Shown here: positions 11,146 through 21,515 of the stretch, one piece after another
How the letters are laid out: every line of letters starts with the position of its first letter
Position numbering within the stretch: position 1 is the first letter of the stretch
Origin: Thelonectria olida
Lineage: Eukaryota > Ascomycota > Sordariomycetes > Hypocreales > Nectriaceae
Length of the DNA stretch: 64,000 nt
Assembly: GCA_020736575.1 (NCBI GenBank)
Contig: JAGPYM010000027.1
Span: forward strand, 523,542-587,541
Direction: 5' to 3'
Translations under genes and position numbers: made by a program
The notes under the pieces: model-generated
The model's database searches: none
What the model was told of the DNA's origin: nothing
What the model saw: the letters and a program-made list of their open reading frames with translations, nothing else

Positions 11146-13713
11146 ATGCCGCAGCCCCTCGCCTCGAAAGAGGCGGCCCTCTTCCGCGCTGTCATCCGCA
11201 GCTACGAGGACAAGCAGTACAAAAGAGGATTAAAGTCCGCAGAGCTCATCCTTAAAAAATACCCCAAGCATGGCGACACCACCGCAATGAAGGCCTTGAT
11301 TTTGAACTCTCAGGGCAAGACTGAGGAGGCGTTTGCACTTGGCAAGGAAGCTCTGACCATGGACATGAAGTCGCATATCTGCTGGCACGTGTATGGCTTG
11401 TTGTATCGAGCGAACAAGAACTTTGAGGAGGCAATCAAGGCATATAAGTTTGCTCTACGGCTTGAGCCTGAGTCTGCACAGATCCAAAGGGACTTGGCTA
11501 TTCTTCAGATCCAGATGCGTGACTTTCAAGGTTACATTCAGAGCCGGACTGCAATGCTCCAGGCCCGGCCGCAGTTGCGTCAGAGCTGGACTGCCCTTGC
11601 AATCGCCCACCATCTATCTGGCAACCCGAATGAGGCAGAGAATGTCTTGACGACTTACGAAGGCACAATCAAGACTACCCCGTCCAAGTCCGACGTGGAG
11701 CACTCCGAGGCCATTTTGTACAAGAACTCGCTCATTGCGGAGCAAGGAGACTACGAGCGAGCATTGGAGCACCTTAACACCGTAGCTAAGCACAGTCTCG
11801 ATCGACTGGCAGTCATGGAATCTCGAGCCGAGTATCTTGCTAAGCTGGGGCGGAAAGAGGAGGCAGCAAAAGCTTACAGGGCACTGCTAGACCGGAACTC
11901 GGAACGTGCGACGTACTATGAAAAGCTTCTCGAGGTTCTCGACATTCCCCAAGATGACATCAAGGCCCGCAAGGCTATCTATGACGAGTATGCGGAAAAG
12001 TTCCCTCGATGTGATGCCGCGAGACGGTTGCCCCTGGATTTCGTCTCAGGTGAGCCACTGTGGTCGTCTAGGCTGATAGATGAAGCTGACTAACACTGTT
12101 ATAGGCGACGACTTTGAGGAGGCTGCCGAGGCATACCTGACCCTAATGTTCAACAAGGGCGTGCCTTCTACATTTGCTAACCTGAAACATCTCTACTCTG
12201 ACGAGTTTAAGAAGGAAACCTTGGCGGAGCTGGCTGAGGAGTACTTGGAATCGCAGACGGGCGACGCCTCTAGTAAGGATAAGGGCGAGGCCGCGGCGAT
12301 CTACTACCTCGCGCAGCACCACAACTACTACCTAAGCCGGGACCTAACTCAGGCAATGGAGTACATCGACAAGGCCATTGAGAAGGACCCTAAAAGCGTT
12401 GATTTCCACATGACCAAGGCGCGAATTCTGAAGCACAGTGGCAACCTGCAAAAGGCTGCTGAGACGATGGACCACGCCCGGAAATTGGATCTCAAGGACC
12501 GATACATCAACACCAAAGCTGCCAAGTACCAGCTTCGAAACAACGAGAATTCAAAGGCAGTCAAGACCGTGGGCCTCTTCACACGTGCCGATAGTGTTGG
12601 AGGACCCATTGCCGACCTCTTGGATATGCAATGTATTTGGTACTTGACTGAGGATGGTGAAGCGTACGCCCGGCAAGGAAATATTGGCATGGCTCTCAAG
12701 CGATTTCAGGCCGTTTTCAACATTTTCGATGTCTGGCACGAGGACCAATTTGATTTCCACAGCTTTTCTCTTCGAAAGGGACAAATTCGCGCTTACGTCG
12801 ACATGATCCGCTGGGAAGATCATGTGCGTGACCACCCCTTCTTCTCCCGAGCCGCTCTCGATGCCGTTGATATCTACCTGAAGCTGGCAGACAAGCCCTC
12901 AGAAAATGGTGTCAACGGAACCGACAGCGGGACTCCTGAAGATGCTTCGGCAAAGAAGAAGGCCGCCAAAAAGGCCAAGAAGGAGCTTCAGCGTCTTGAG
13001 CGTGAGGCTCGCGAGAAGCAGGCCAAGCAAGATCCGAACAAGGCCAACAAGGATGGAGAAGAAAAGAAGAAGGACGATGACCCCTTCGGAGAGAAGCTGG
13101 CCGAGACCACTGATCCATTGGGAGAGGCCATGAAGTTCATTAACCCTCTGCTTCAGTTTAGCCCCAAGAATATTGACGCCCAGCTCGCCGGTTTCGAGGT
13201 CTACATGCACCGCAGTGAGTCGGGTCAATATCTAACAAGAAGAATATGCCACTGACTTATTTGTCTTTAGAGAAGTATGTTCCTGCGCTGCGCTGCCTCA
13301 CCTTGGCCCTGGCTCTTGATGCCAAGTCACCCAAGGTACATGAGAAGGCCGTGGCTTTCCGACAGCTGCTGAACACGGCGACCGACATCTCGCCCAAGGT
13401 TCTGGAGGTCCTGAAGGCCGAGTTCAAGACGATTGAGGGATCAGTAGACTTGAACAAATACAACGATGAGTATGAAGCTGCCAACAAGGACAGCGCCCCC
13501 CACGTCATCTCTGCTATCAAGGCGAGGAAGCTGTTGGGCGAAGATAAGGCCAAGAGCGAGGAGGCTCTCATCAAGGTGCTCGATCATACTGGAATCGAGT
13601 TCACAGATGCCATTGAGGCTTTGGAGACGCTGCAGCGTTGGAAGTCATCTCAAGTGGAGGCTTTCAAGAAGGCAGCTCTGGCAAAGTGGCCCGAGGTGAC
13701 GAGACTCGCCTGA
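11146..13713 (+). CDS. NAA15: NatA N-terminal acetyltransferase auxiliary subunit
   Basis: Ribosome-anchoring scaffold of NatA, which co-translationally acetylates N-terminal Ser, Ala, Thr, Gly and similar residues and partners with the catalytic Naa10. Exons are 11146-12049, 12105-13214 and 13271-13713, giving 818 residues, near yeast Nat1 (about 850). The protein is built from TPR-like helical pairs throughout; the N-terminal block contains the family-typical ALFRAVIRSYEDKQYKRGLK and KALILNSQGK. A lysine-rich, highly charged insert at about 600-650 (KKKAAKKAKKELQRLERE) is also a known NARG1-family feature, thought to contact the ribosome. Both introns have GTGAGY donors and strong branch sites. 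Identity is secure. Confidence 0.96.
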
Positions 13714-14654
13714 GAGGGGCGGGTAGGACGGAACGACCGGCAAGCGAATGCCGTGACCAACGGTGGAGGATGGAGGAGACGTATATGATGATGAATGAGG
13801 GTAGAGGATGGAAAAGGAGGCTGTTTACCGACAGCCAGGGAACAGGGGAATTCGGTAGAGGATGCTGGTTCGAGAGAGGGCGTATGAATTTCCTTGTAGG
13901 GGATGTCTGGCATGGAGTTTTGGGAAGTGTGAAAAGGTCGAACACCCCCCGCCCAATTAGAACGCCAAAAGCATGTTATTATCTTTTTCAATTGGACTGA
14001 GATATGAAAGAGTGCATTGCATGGCACTCTTTGTATTGATGTGACAAGCTGACGATGGGTCGAGGCCGTGGAAGACCGGACGCCCCTTTGGTCAGGAAGT
14101 ACCAGTGACGTCCGGGATGTCGATTGGTGGCTCGACCCGTCTATTTTCAGGAACGCTTCCTTTGGGGATCCAATCTCGCATCGGTGCCCCGCGGACAGCC
14201 TGTCCGTACCTGGTACCAGTCCGGGCCACCTAAAAACCCCAGTGTCTCTCTCGTCAGCGCGATTCACTGACCTCAGACAATCATAGGCAGGACAGGCAAA
14301 CTGGCGTTCAGCCCATTCTTCCCTTTCCCACCATTAATTGTTCTTGCAATAGGTTGGTCTTTTTTTATCGTTCCATCGAGCACGATCCCACCGCCCAATC
14401 TATTGCATCTTACTCTTCTCTTGCTGTTTTGTCTCTCGATTATTCGACTTGCCCTTCTTTCTCTCCGAATCCCGCCGGAGAAGGACACGAACCCACTCGC
14501 GTCTCCATCCCCTGGGCTTGTTGCTGGCGTTGAAGCCTACCTCCCGAAGGCACCAAGCTCCCCAGTGGCTCAGCAGTCAGCTTTCTCCAGCTTACGCGCT
14601 CCGGGCTCTATCCTCATCTTTTCCTTAAACACTCTCCTGCCTCAAGCACCGTTA
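13714..14654. other. Intergenic region before long-chain-base kinase gene
   Basis: 3' flank of the Naa15 gene, then the promoter and CT-rich leader (about 14400-14600) of the lipid-kinase gene. Open frames on either strand look like chance frames in GC-balanced DNA. No gene is seen. Confidence 0.45.
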
Positions 14655-16353
14655 ATGGACAGTGACAGGACCATGGACGAGGGAGTTGGCATGCGCCTCG
14701 AGCTCGAGGGCAAGAGGGCCCTGACTATTGGCACCGACAAACTGGAATTGCATGGTACGTACGGATCCCTCGGAGGATCCCCTGCAAATTTGTGATGCTG
14801 ATCGTGGTCAGACCCTGCTGCATCCAAAGCTAATCGCAATTCGTGTTATCCTCTGGCTCCTGGTAAGGCTTCATCTAGCGAATCGTCATCAGAATGGTTC
14901 AGGACTCAGCTCACTCTCCTTAGGGGCTCCATCGAGGCACCTCGTCTCCCTCTATAACGTGTTGTGGGCCGAGGTTTCCAACGACCGGATCACCGTTGAC
15001 TTTGCGGTGCGAGACTCCAAGTCTCTCATCAAGCCTGATAAATGGTCCTATGCCATTGTCAACGCAGACCCTGAAGGTGCCAATGGGGTCTCTGCCGAGA
15101 GTTTCGTCCGCACTCTGCTTGCCAGAGCATATGGGGACGCCAAGCCCCAGAAACGCGCCTATGTCTTGATTAACCCCAACTCTGGCCCAGGCGGCGCCCT
15201 ACGTCTCTGGAAGGATGAAGTGAAGCCCCTTTTTGACGCGGCAAGAATGGCGCTGGACGTTGTGGTTCTGACTCGTGGCGGAGAGGCAACCGAATTGGTT
15301 GAAAAGGCCGATTTGACTAAGTACGACACCATCATGGCTTGCTCGGGTGATGGAACTCCCCACGAAGTCTTCAATGGACTTGGGAATCGACATGACGCCG
15401 GCCATGCACTTTCCACCATGCCCGTTAGTCATATCCCTTGCGGTTCTGGAAATGCCTTCTCGTGCAACTTGTATGGCTCTCACCGCGCCTCCTTTGCGGC
15501 TCTAGCTATCGCCAAAGGTGTCGAGACGCCCATGGACCTGGTGTCGGTGACCCAAGGTGGCAAGCGTATTCTGTCATTCCTCTCTCAGACACTGGGCTTG
15601 ATTGCCGAAAGTGATCTCGACACCGAGCATCTTCGATGGATGGGCAGTCTTCGGTTTGACTATGGAGTTGCCACTCGTCTTTTCAAGCGGACCTGCTACC
15701 CCTGCGACTTGGCCGTCAAGGTTGAGATTGAAGAAAAGGCCGACGTCAAGGTCCATTATAAGAGACATGCCAGTAGCACTAGCATCAACAAGCTGGCAAA
15801 CGGCATAGCCAAGGATGGAGCCTCTGAAGGCTTGCCCGCACTCAAGCACGGAACAGTGCAAGACCCTCTCCCTGAAGGTTGGGAGCTTGTTCCATATGAC
15901 ACGATTGGAACATTCTACGCAGGCAATGTAAGTTGTTCGATATGAGCTCTTATTGCCCACGACTGACTTGATGTTTCTCAACAGATGGCGTACATGGCTC
16001 CGGATGCTAATTTCTTCTCGGCGTCGCTCATTTCTGATGGCTGTATGGATCTTGTCACCATTGACGGTAATCTGTCTCCGCTCACTGCCGCGAAGACGAT
16101 GTTACAAGTCAACTCGCCCAAATTCTTTGACAACCCGCACGTCAAGTATAAGAAGATTTCCGCCTATCGTATCGTTCCCCGCAACCAGGATGACGGTTTC
16201 ATCAGCATCGACGGCGAAAAGATTCCATTTGGGCCATTCCAGGCTGAGATCCACCAGGGACTGGGTCGAGTCATCTCCAAGGCCGGAAAGTACGAAGCCG
16301 AGGGCCCGGCCAACTGGGATAAGGTGACTGTTTCGGAGCGAATTCACGCCTAG
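14655..16353 (+). CDS. LCB4: Sphingoid long-chain-base kinase (diacylglycerol-kinase fold)
   Basis: Phosphorylates sphingoid bases (dihydrosphingosine, phytosphingosine) to their 1-phosphates in sphingolipid turnover and stress signalling. Exons are 14655-14754, 14812-14862, 14924-15927 and 15985-16353, giving 507 residues. The catalytic DAGK-like core carries NPNSGPGG at 134-141 and the nucleotide-binding SGDGTPHE at 191-198, followed by the substrate region IPCGSGNAFSCNL. The N-terminal part depends on a 51 nt internal exon, found because only that join runs in frame into SLYNVLWAEVS, the usual sphingosine-kinase N-terminal strand. The start ATG is the first in frame; Met7 is an alternative. 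Ceramide kinase is less likely, since there is no PH-domain extension. Confidence 0.93.
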
Positions 16354-16988
16354 ATGGAATATCCAACCGTGAACATACATGATGTACTGGATGCGCAGCA
16401 GATGCCAGGCGAAGAATTGGAGGGGTTGGAAATAGACAAAAGAGATATACGCGTAGTTTCGAAGATGATGATACCCCGAGAGCGGAGGAACGACAGAATG
16501 AAGACCGATTCCTCATGGACATGCCAACTTGGATTGGGTGAGAGCCAATGATACCCCGAGTAGAGGGGATCCTTAGTTAATAGACCACTGTTAATCAAGT
16601 TTCACTTACCTGGTGACGCCAGAGCCCGGAGCCAGAGCCCGGGGCCAGAACCCAGGGATTCGGTTGAATGCTGGGCTAATCATCCGGTTCCCTTCCAAAT
16701 GGGTGTCAGGCCGATATATCATCACCTCGATAATGCTTGAAGGTTGTTAGTCATGACACCTGTTAGTTTCCTATGAGGCAATGACGATGGCGGGGCGACA
16801 AAAACAAAATAGCGGCGGCTCGAGCTCCCCCACAACTGGCAGCTCCTCAGCTTTTACCCCACCATGGCAACGTCTCTCTTTAAACATCCAACATCGATAC
16901 CTGTATTTCCCTTATCCAAGGTCGGCCACACGACGCCCGCCGAAACAGGACTCCTCGAACATAAGCTATTCGTGTGCCGCTGTGGAAT
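16354..16988. other. Intergenic region
   Basis: Between the lipid-kinase stop and the next gene start. It holds imperfect GC-rich repeats (agagcccggagccagagcc) at about 16620-16660 and a short duplicated phrase, gataccccgag, at about 16470 and 16551. No coding region is supported. Confidence 0.4.
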
Positions 16989-17986
16989 ATGAGCAGGATG
17001 CCTAGAAAAGGCGACAAGCCCTCGTCGAGTGCTTGGGGGAGGTTGCGCGCTCTCGGAGAGGATCCGTTACAGAGCATGGGTCTCCCTTCCAAGGGCGACA
17101 AGAGGTACGAAGACTTTCCCTAGGGACTGGGCCGTCTCTGGCGCTAGGGCGCTGCTTGGGCTTCCTGGTTGACAAGGCTGGTAGGCTTCTCGACTTCAAG
17201 AATCAAGAAAAGTACTATACCAAAATCATGGAACGGTACATGACCTTCTGTACGGAAGCTGGGAAGACGGACGAATTGACCCGGAGGTTTTCCTTGCTTG
17301 AGGTCCGCGGGGAAGGAACATCGCCACCCATGCCTTCGAGTTCCAGTTCGTCAAAAGAGCCGTCAGCCGCAGCACTCCAGAGCCCCGATAACACCAAGGC
17401 GATCACGGACGTCATGATGGCACTACGGAAACTCAGAGAAGGCATCGTTGCGTCGAAACGCTCAGACGAGTTTTCTATCCAGGCCTACATCTTTAGCATC
17501 CGCCTTGCCGTCCTCATCAAACAGCCAGAGTCGTACCACCCAGCCATGCTCCACCTGCTCCGATACATGGCCTTCTTCCACCCTCTAACGTCTGTCGAGA
17601 TCCAGGAGATCGTGGGGTATCTGATTTTGGACACGGCGTGCCGGCGCAGGGAGTTGGCTGAGGCGTACAGCATCAGGCGCAAGTACGAAATCAAGGACGC
17701 CAAGTTGGACGCTGCGTTGCATGCCATCGCGCATGATAACTACATTTTGTTTCAGCGGGTCAAGAGGGACGTTGATCGACATCGCGCCAAGCTGATGGAA
17801 TGGGCCGACGACGACATTCGACTACATGCATTGAAATGTTTTGGAAGGTCGTATTTGGGTGTGGATCTGGCATTCTTGGAAATGGCGACGGATACCAAGT
17901 GGAAGGACTTGAAAGAGAAGCACGGCGTGGGATGGGAGCTAGAGGAGGGAGAAAGAGTGGTGATTCGCAAAGTGAAAGCGCGGTGA
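16989..17986 (+). CDS. Conserved helical protein, possibly CSN8/PSMD8/eIF3k (PCI)-like
   Basis: Function not recognised with confidence. Proposed exons are 16989-17104 and 17185-17986 (305 residues from the first ATG, 302 from the in-frame ATG at 16998). The 80 nt intron (donor GTACGA, branch TTGAC, acceptor GTAG) avoids an in-frame stop at 17121 and restores the frame into LLDFKNQEKYYTKIMERY. The protein is mostly helical. A serine-rich linker at about 90-115 separates the N-terminal arm from a C-terminal helical array ending in a short strand-rich tail (GVGWELEEGERVVIRK), reminiscent of a PCI winged-helix end. A proteasome-lid, COP9 or eIF3-type fold is a guess from this layout. Confidence 0.6.
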
Positions 17987-18524
17987 GCATGTTGATGGCG
18001 AGTGTAAGTTGTATTGATACCCCCAGCGGAATATATATTGGGATAGTGCAAGTCATGGCTATGAAGGGAAGAGAGCGTGTTCTGCGTCTGAGCGAGGTGT
18101 TTCCTCACTAACTGAGATGTCTGTATTTTTGTGAACAGCCTGGAATGGCAAACAAATACAAGAGATGCGAATAGGGAGGAGGGCGGTCTTGTTGACAGTG
18201 AATCACAGCATTTGATTTGTTGATATATCTGTATCTTGGTTGACAAGGCTACCTTACCCGAATTTATTGGCGTGCTTTGAACATTCTGCTTCCACTTCGG
18301 TAGTTTCCATCCATCAACTGTTTGGTTCGATGGCACTTGCCTGCTTAACATTGGACTTCCATCCTACCATCATCTCCATTTTGCTACCTATCACCTACCC
18401 GTACCACCTCCAAACAACAACCAGTCATCTATTGCCGGCAATCCCACACGAGCTCAATAAACCAACAGCAACGTCCTCCCTCTCCTCTCCTACGAAACGT
18501 CCCTATATCGAATCAACTGTGGAA
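17987..18524. other. Intergenic region
   Basis: 3' flank of the helical-protein gene and the CT/CA-rich promoter-leader of the BTB gene. No coding region or repeat stands out. Confidence 0.4.
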
Positions 18525-19404
18525 ATGCCGCCCAAAAAAAGAGCGCGAAAAGACCGAGTCCTACCGCAGGACGGGCCGGTCGCACACTCGCTTCTTTTGT
18601 CTGATCATCGCACGGCATGGCTCGTGAAGTACGCATCCTCACTCTTGGATATTTGCGAGTTGACGTTCCGTCTCCCTCGTCCATCGCTCTTATGTTTGAA
18701 AACAGCTAACCTGCCTGTTTGTGCCTTGTAGTGGCGAAGACACCTACGAGCTCCGAGCGAAGGGCGAGACGTTCAAGGTGGCTACAAGAGTGCTGGCGCG
18801 GAACTCGGAGTATTTTGAGACCTGTTTCAACGGAAAATTTAGAGAAGCAAAGGATGGCGTCGTCGACTTTGGAGATGAGATTGAGCCGCGATACCTGGCT
18901 CTATATATCGGCTTGGCGTACAGTCACTCGAGCCTTGTCCAGCATACTGCACCACCACCTGCCGAAAACCCCGAAATTCAAGCGGGCAAGACACCGCTGA
19001 GGGACTTCGTCGAAGTATACAAGCTTTGCGACCGGTTCTTGAGTCCCGCAATGGCGATATTCATCGAGCAGTGCATCAGAACGGCCATTAGAGACGGCCA
19101 CCGGGCGTTGTTTCGGACGGCTACGGACGATGGGACTCAGCAGCTGTTGATGCGTGACTTTGCAGACGCGTACGAGGCACTCATCCTGGATGAAGAAGCG
19201 CAAGAGGCCATGGGGAGCTTGATGATGGAGTACTTTAGCGAGGGGGTGGGCTATCGTGCGTGGACTGCCGGCATGCACACTGTGATGGATCGGCCACGGT
19301 TTGTCGGTGCCGTGTCAAAGGAGTTTGCGTGGAAGCTGGAGAGGTTGCAGGGGGGGAAGCTTAAGAGAAAGGAGCTCAAGGGACCACCACTAGTCTATGA
19401 CTAG
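18525..19404 (+). CDS. BTB/POZ-domain protein
   Basis: Exons are 18525-18628 and 18732-19404, encoding 258 residues. A basic N-terminus (PPKKRARKDR, nuclear-localisation-like) precedes a BTB fold: strand EDTYELRAKGETFKV, then RVLARNSEYFETCFNGKFREA, the usual helix in which the domain dimerises, and a C-terminal helical extension. The intron uses donor GTACGC with branch GCTAAC and acceptor TAG. Fungal BTB proteins of this size are often Cul3 adaptors or unknowns; no kelch, ankyrin or zinc-finger partner domain is present, so the target cannot be predicted. The family call is good; the role is unknown. Confidence 0.82.
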
Positions 19405-21065
19405 GAGAAGTCGAAGAGGTTATGGTGTGTTTTTGGCATTGTGCTATGGATACTGGGACCGAATCTGGAAGGAATCCTCGAGCAACCGACGTAGCAGAGA
19501 GAAGCATCTCTGCTCCGTTGGGATTTTTAGGGAAGACACAATCTGGCTTAGGGTCTTTGAGGCTATAATTGAGGACTGGGAGGCTGTGAACCGTGGCCCT
19601 AGGAATTGCCAATCGGACAAGATAAAGAACCAGGCTGTTGATAATGCAGAAAAGCAGAGCTCTATGACCGTCGAATGGAATACCGGTCGAATTGGCTCGC
19701 TATAACTATCCTAAGTAACCTAAAGCGTCAGGATGCCAATATACGAAGACAAAGGGATGTTTGCAAGCCGTGAGGCTGCCGATAGGCTTGTGAAAGCACG
19801 CAATGAATTGACGACCGAGGTCGACTTCTTGTTAGGACAAGCCATTGTATTGAACGAACAACTTGCAGGTATTCGCCCTGATAGACATCCTAGAGGCTTC
19901 ACATGCAATAACATTCACCATGAAGAGTTGCATAAAAATTGTTTGTTCCAACAGTTTCATTCATCTACCTCGGGCAATGGATTTGCGTAAGCTGTTACGC
20001 TCACGAATCTCCTTCTAGAGCACTCCAGAAGGGGAGCCTCCCATCGTTGCATCTTCTAATCTCGACCTGGTTCTAATTCTCGTCCTCAGGTAACCGCGGT
20101 TATTCATCCCGGCTACCTCAACAAAAAAAAAATTCTATCAAGGCGAGATATTACGAACCTAACCCGCCAACCGGCTTTTCAGCCCGTCATTGCGCGATAA
20201 AGGGTACGTAATTGACGTGAAACCAAGGTCCGAGGAGATTCAAATGTCCCAAAGTCCCTCGGGGACACCTTCTCCCACCGGCGGCCGGCGGAACATGAAG
20301 ACCGGGTGCGTTGTTCGGAAAGATGAGGGACTTCAATCACCGCGACCATCGCCGAAGGATGCGGCGAAGATCACGTGAGCGGTAAGCCTCGGGACGAAGC
20401 CCCGGCTAACGTTTGGGAATGGGTCCGATTATTGATGGGTCCCCTCCGTTTGTTGAAAGAAGTGAGACGTTAGCTCGGGGCATCGTGTTCCGGCGGATGG
20501 ACCTCGGTTTACGGTCATGGGTGACCCGAGAGTGAGACAAAGGTGGTTTTGATCCTTGGATGAGTGTTGTTCCGGGTGAGAGCCAGGGATGGGAGAGGGA
20601 AACAAATGAAAAAAAGATGTGAATGGTTTGGAGGAGGCTGATTGAAGCCTTGTTGGTGGGTGATTGTGTTGAGTTGTTCGTCGTGTAGGTCCATGTCCGA
20701 TGCGATGAATGTTGGACTCGAGGTTCCGATACTCAGGCGCCCCAAAAATGTGGTTATTCGTTCCGTATCCAAGACAGATAAATCAAACTCCGTGATGTTT
20801 GGTATTCCCCCGTGAAAAACGCCGTTGATCCGTATGAACAAATGCGATGACTGTCGTCGTCGTCGTCGTCATGATGATGGCCGCTAGTGAAGATGGGTTT
20901 CGCCAATGCATGCCCGAGAAGGAAGAGGTTGGTTATCCAGACGCCTATGGTCGTGTTGAGTGTCAAAGTGAAAATGTCGAGTTGGGCTAACGGTGTCTTC
21001 TTTTTCCCAAGTGTTCTTTGTTGGGGTAAAACGGTCGCTGACCCTTGACAGTGTTGACGCTTCAT
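19405..21065. other. Intergenic region with one weak open frame
   Basis: About 1.66 kb between the BTB gene and the small mitochondrial-type gene. An 85-codon frame at 19733-19990 (plus) looks somewhat protein-like (helix-forming SREAADRLVKARNEL) but has no partner exon and no recognised family. A GTC/GAC trinucleotide run lies at 20851-20870. GC-rich 20.2-20.5 kb may be regulatory. Nothing else is supported. Confidence 0.4.
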
Positions 21066-21515
21066 CTATCGCTTCTCGTAGAATTCAACGGCCTTTTCGA
21101 GGCTGTCGAGGCTGGAGCGGTCGCCGTACATTTCCATGAGCATCTCGTTGCGCTCCCTCATGGCCGCATGCTCGCGTTCCATGTACTCGACCTGGGCCTG
21201 GCGTCGCTTCTGGGCCATGTCGAGGTATGTCTTGACGCCGTAGCCAACGGCGAGGACACCAGCAACGGGCTTCATCCTATTTTTGACGGTGGTCAGGTTT
21301 GGAGTTTTCATATTGGACGACGACAAGGGAGAAAATGATGAGAAGGAAAAGGTTTGGCAATTGGGAAAAAGGCAAAAAGGGAAGCAGCAGGAAGGGGGCG
21401 CGGGAAATGGAACTTACCAAGCGATGGGCATTTTCCTTCGGGGTCGCAAGTGGGGGACAATGTTGGGGTGGATGCGGGCGGCAGTGGAGAAGGGTTGTCT
21501 TGGGGCGCGATGCAT
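21066..21515 (-). CDS. Small predicted mitochondrial protein
   Basis: 102 residues from minus-strand exons 21515-21418 and 21276-21066. The 141 nt intron has a perfect GTAAGT donor and an ATAG acceptor. The first exon supplies a basic, acid-free leader (MHRAPRQPFSTAARIHP, then RPRRK) typical of a mitochondrial presequence. The second gives a short hydrophobic segment (PVAGVLAVGYGVKTYL) followed by a charged helix rich in Glu, Arg and Met. The layout suits a single-span inner-membrane protein facing the matrix or intermembrane space. I do not recognise the family. Without the splice, an 86-codon frame starting at 21326 would lack the leader; the splice model is preferred. Confidence 0.68.

Noticed and set aside
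17033..17184. Continuous 317-codon frame through 17033 as the true start of the helical protein
   Set aside because: It has no ATG at the required place, and its first 50 codons do not look like coding sequence; the spliced model from 16989 is in frame and starts with ATG.
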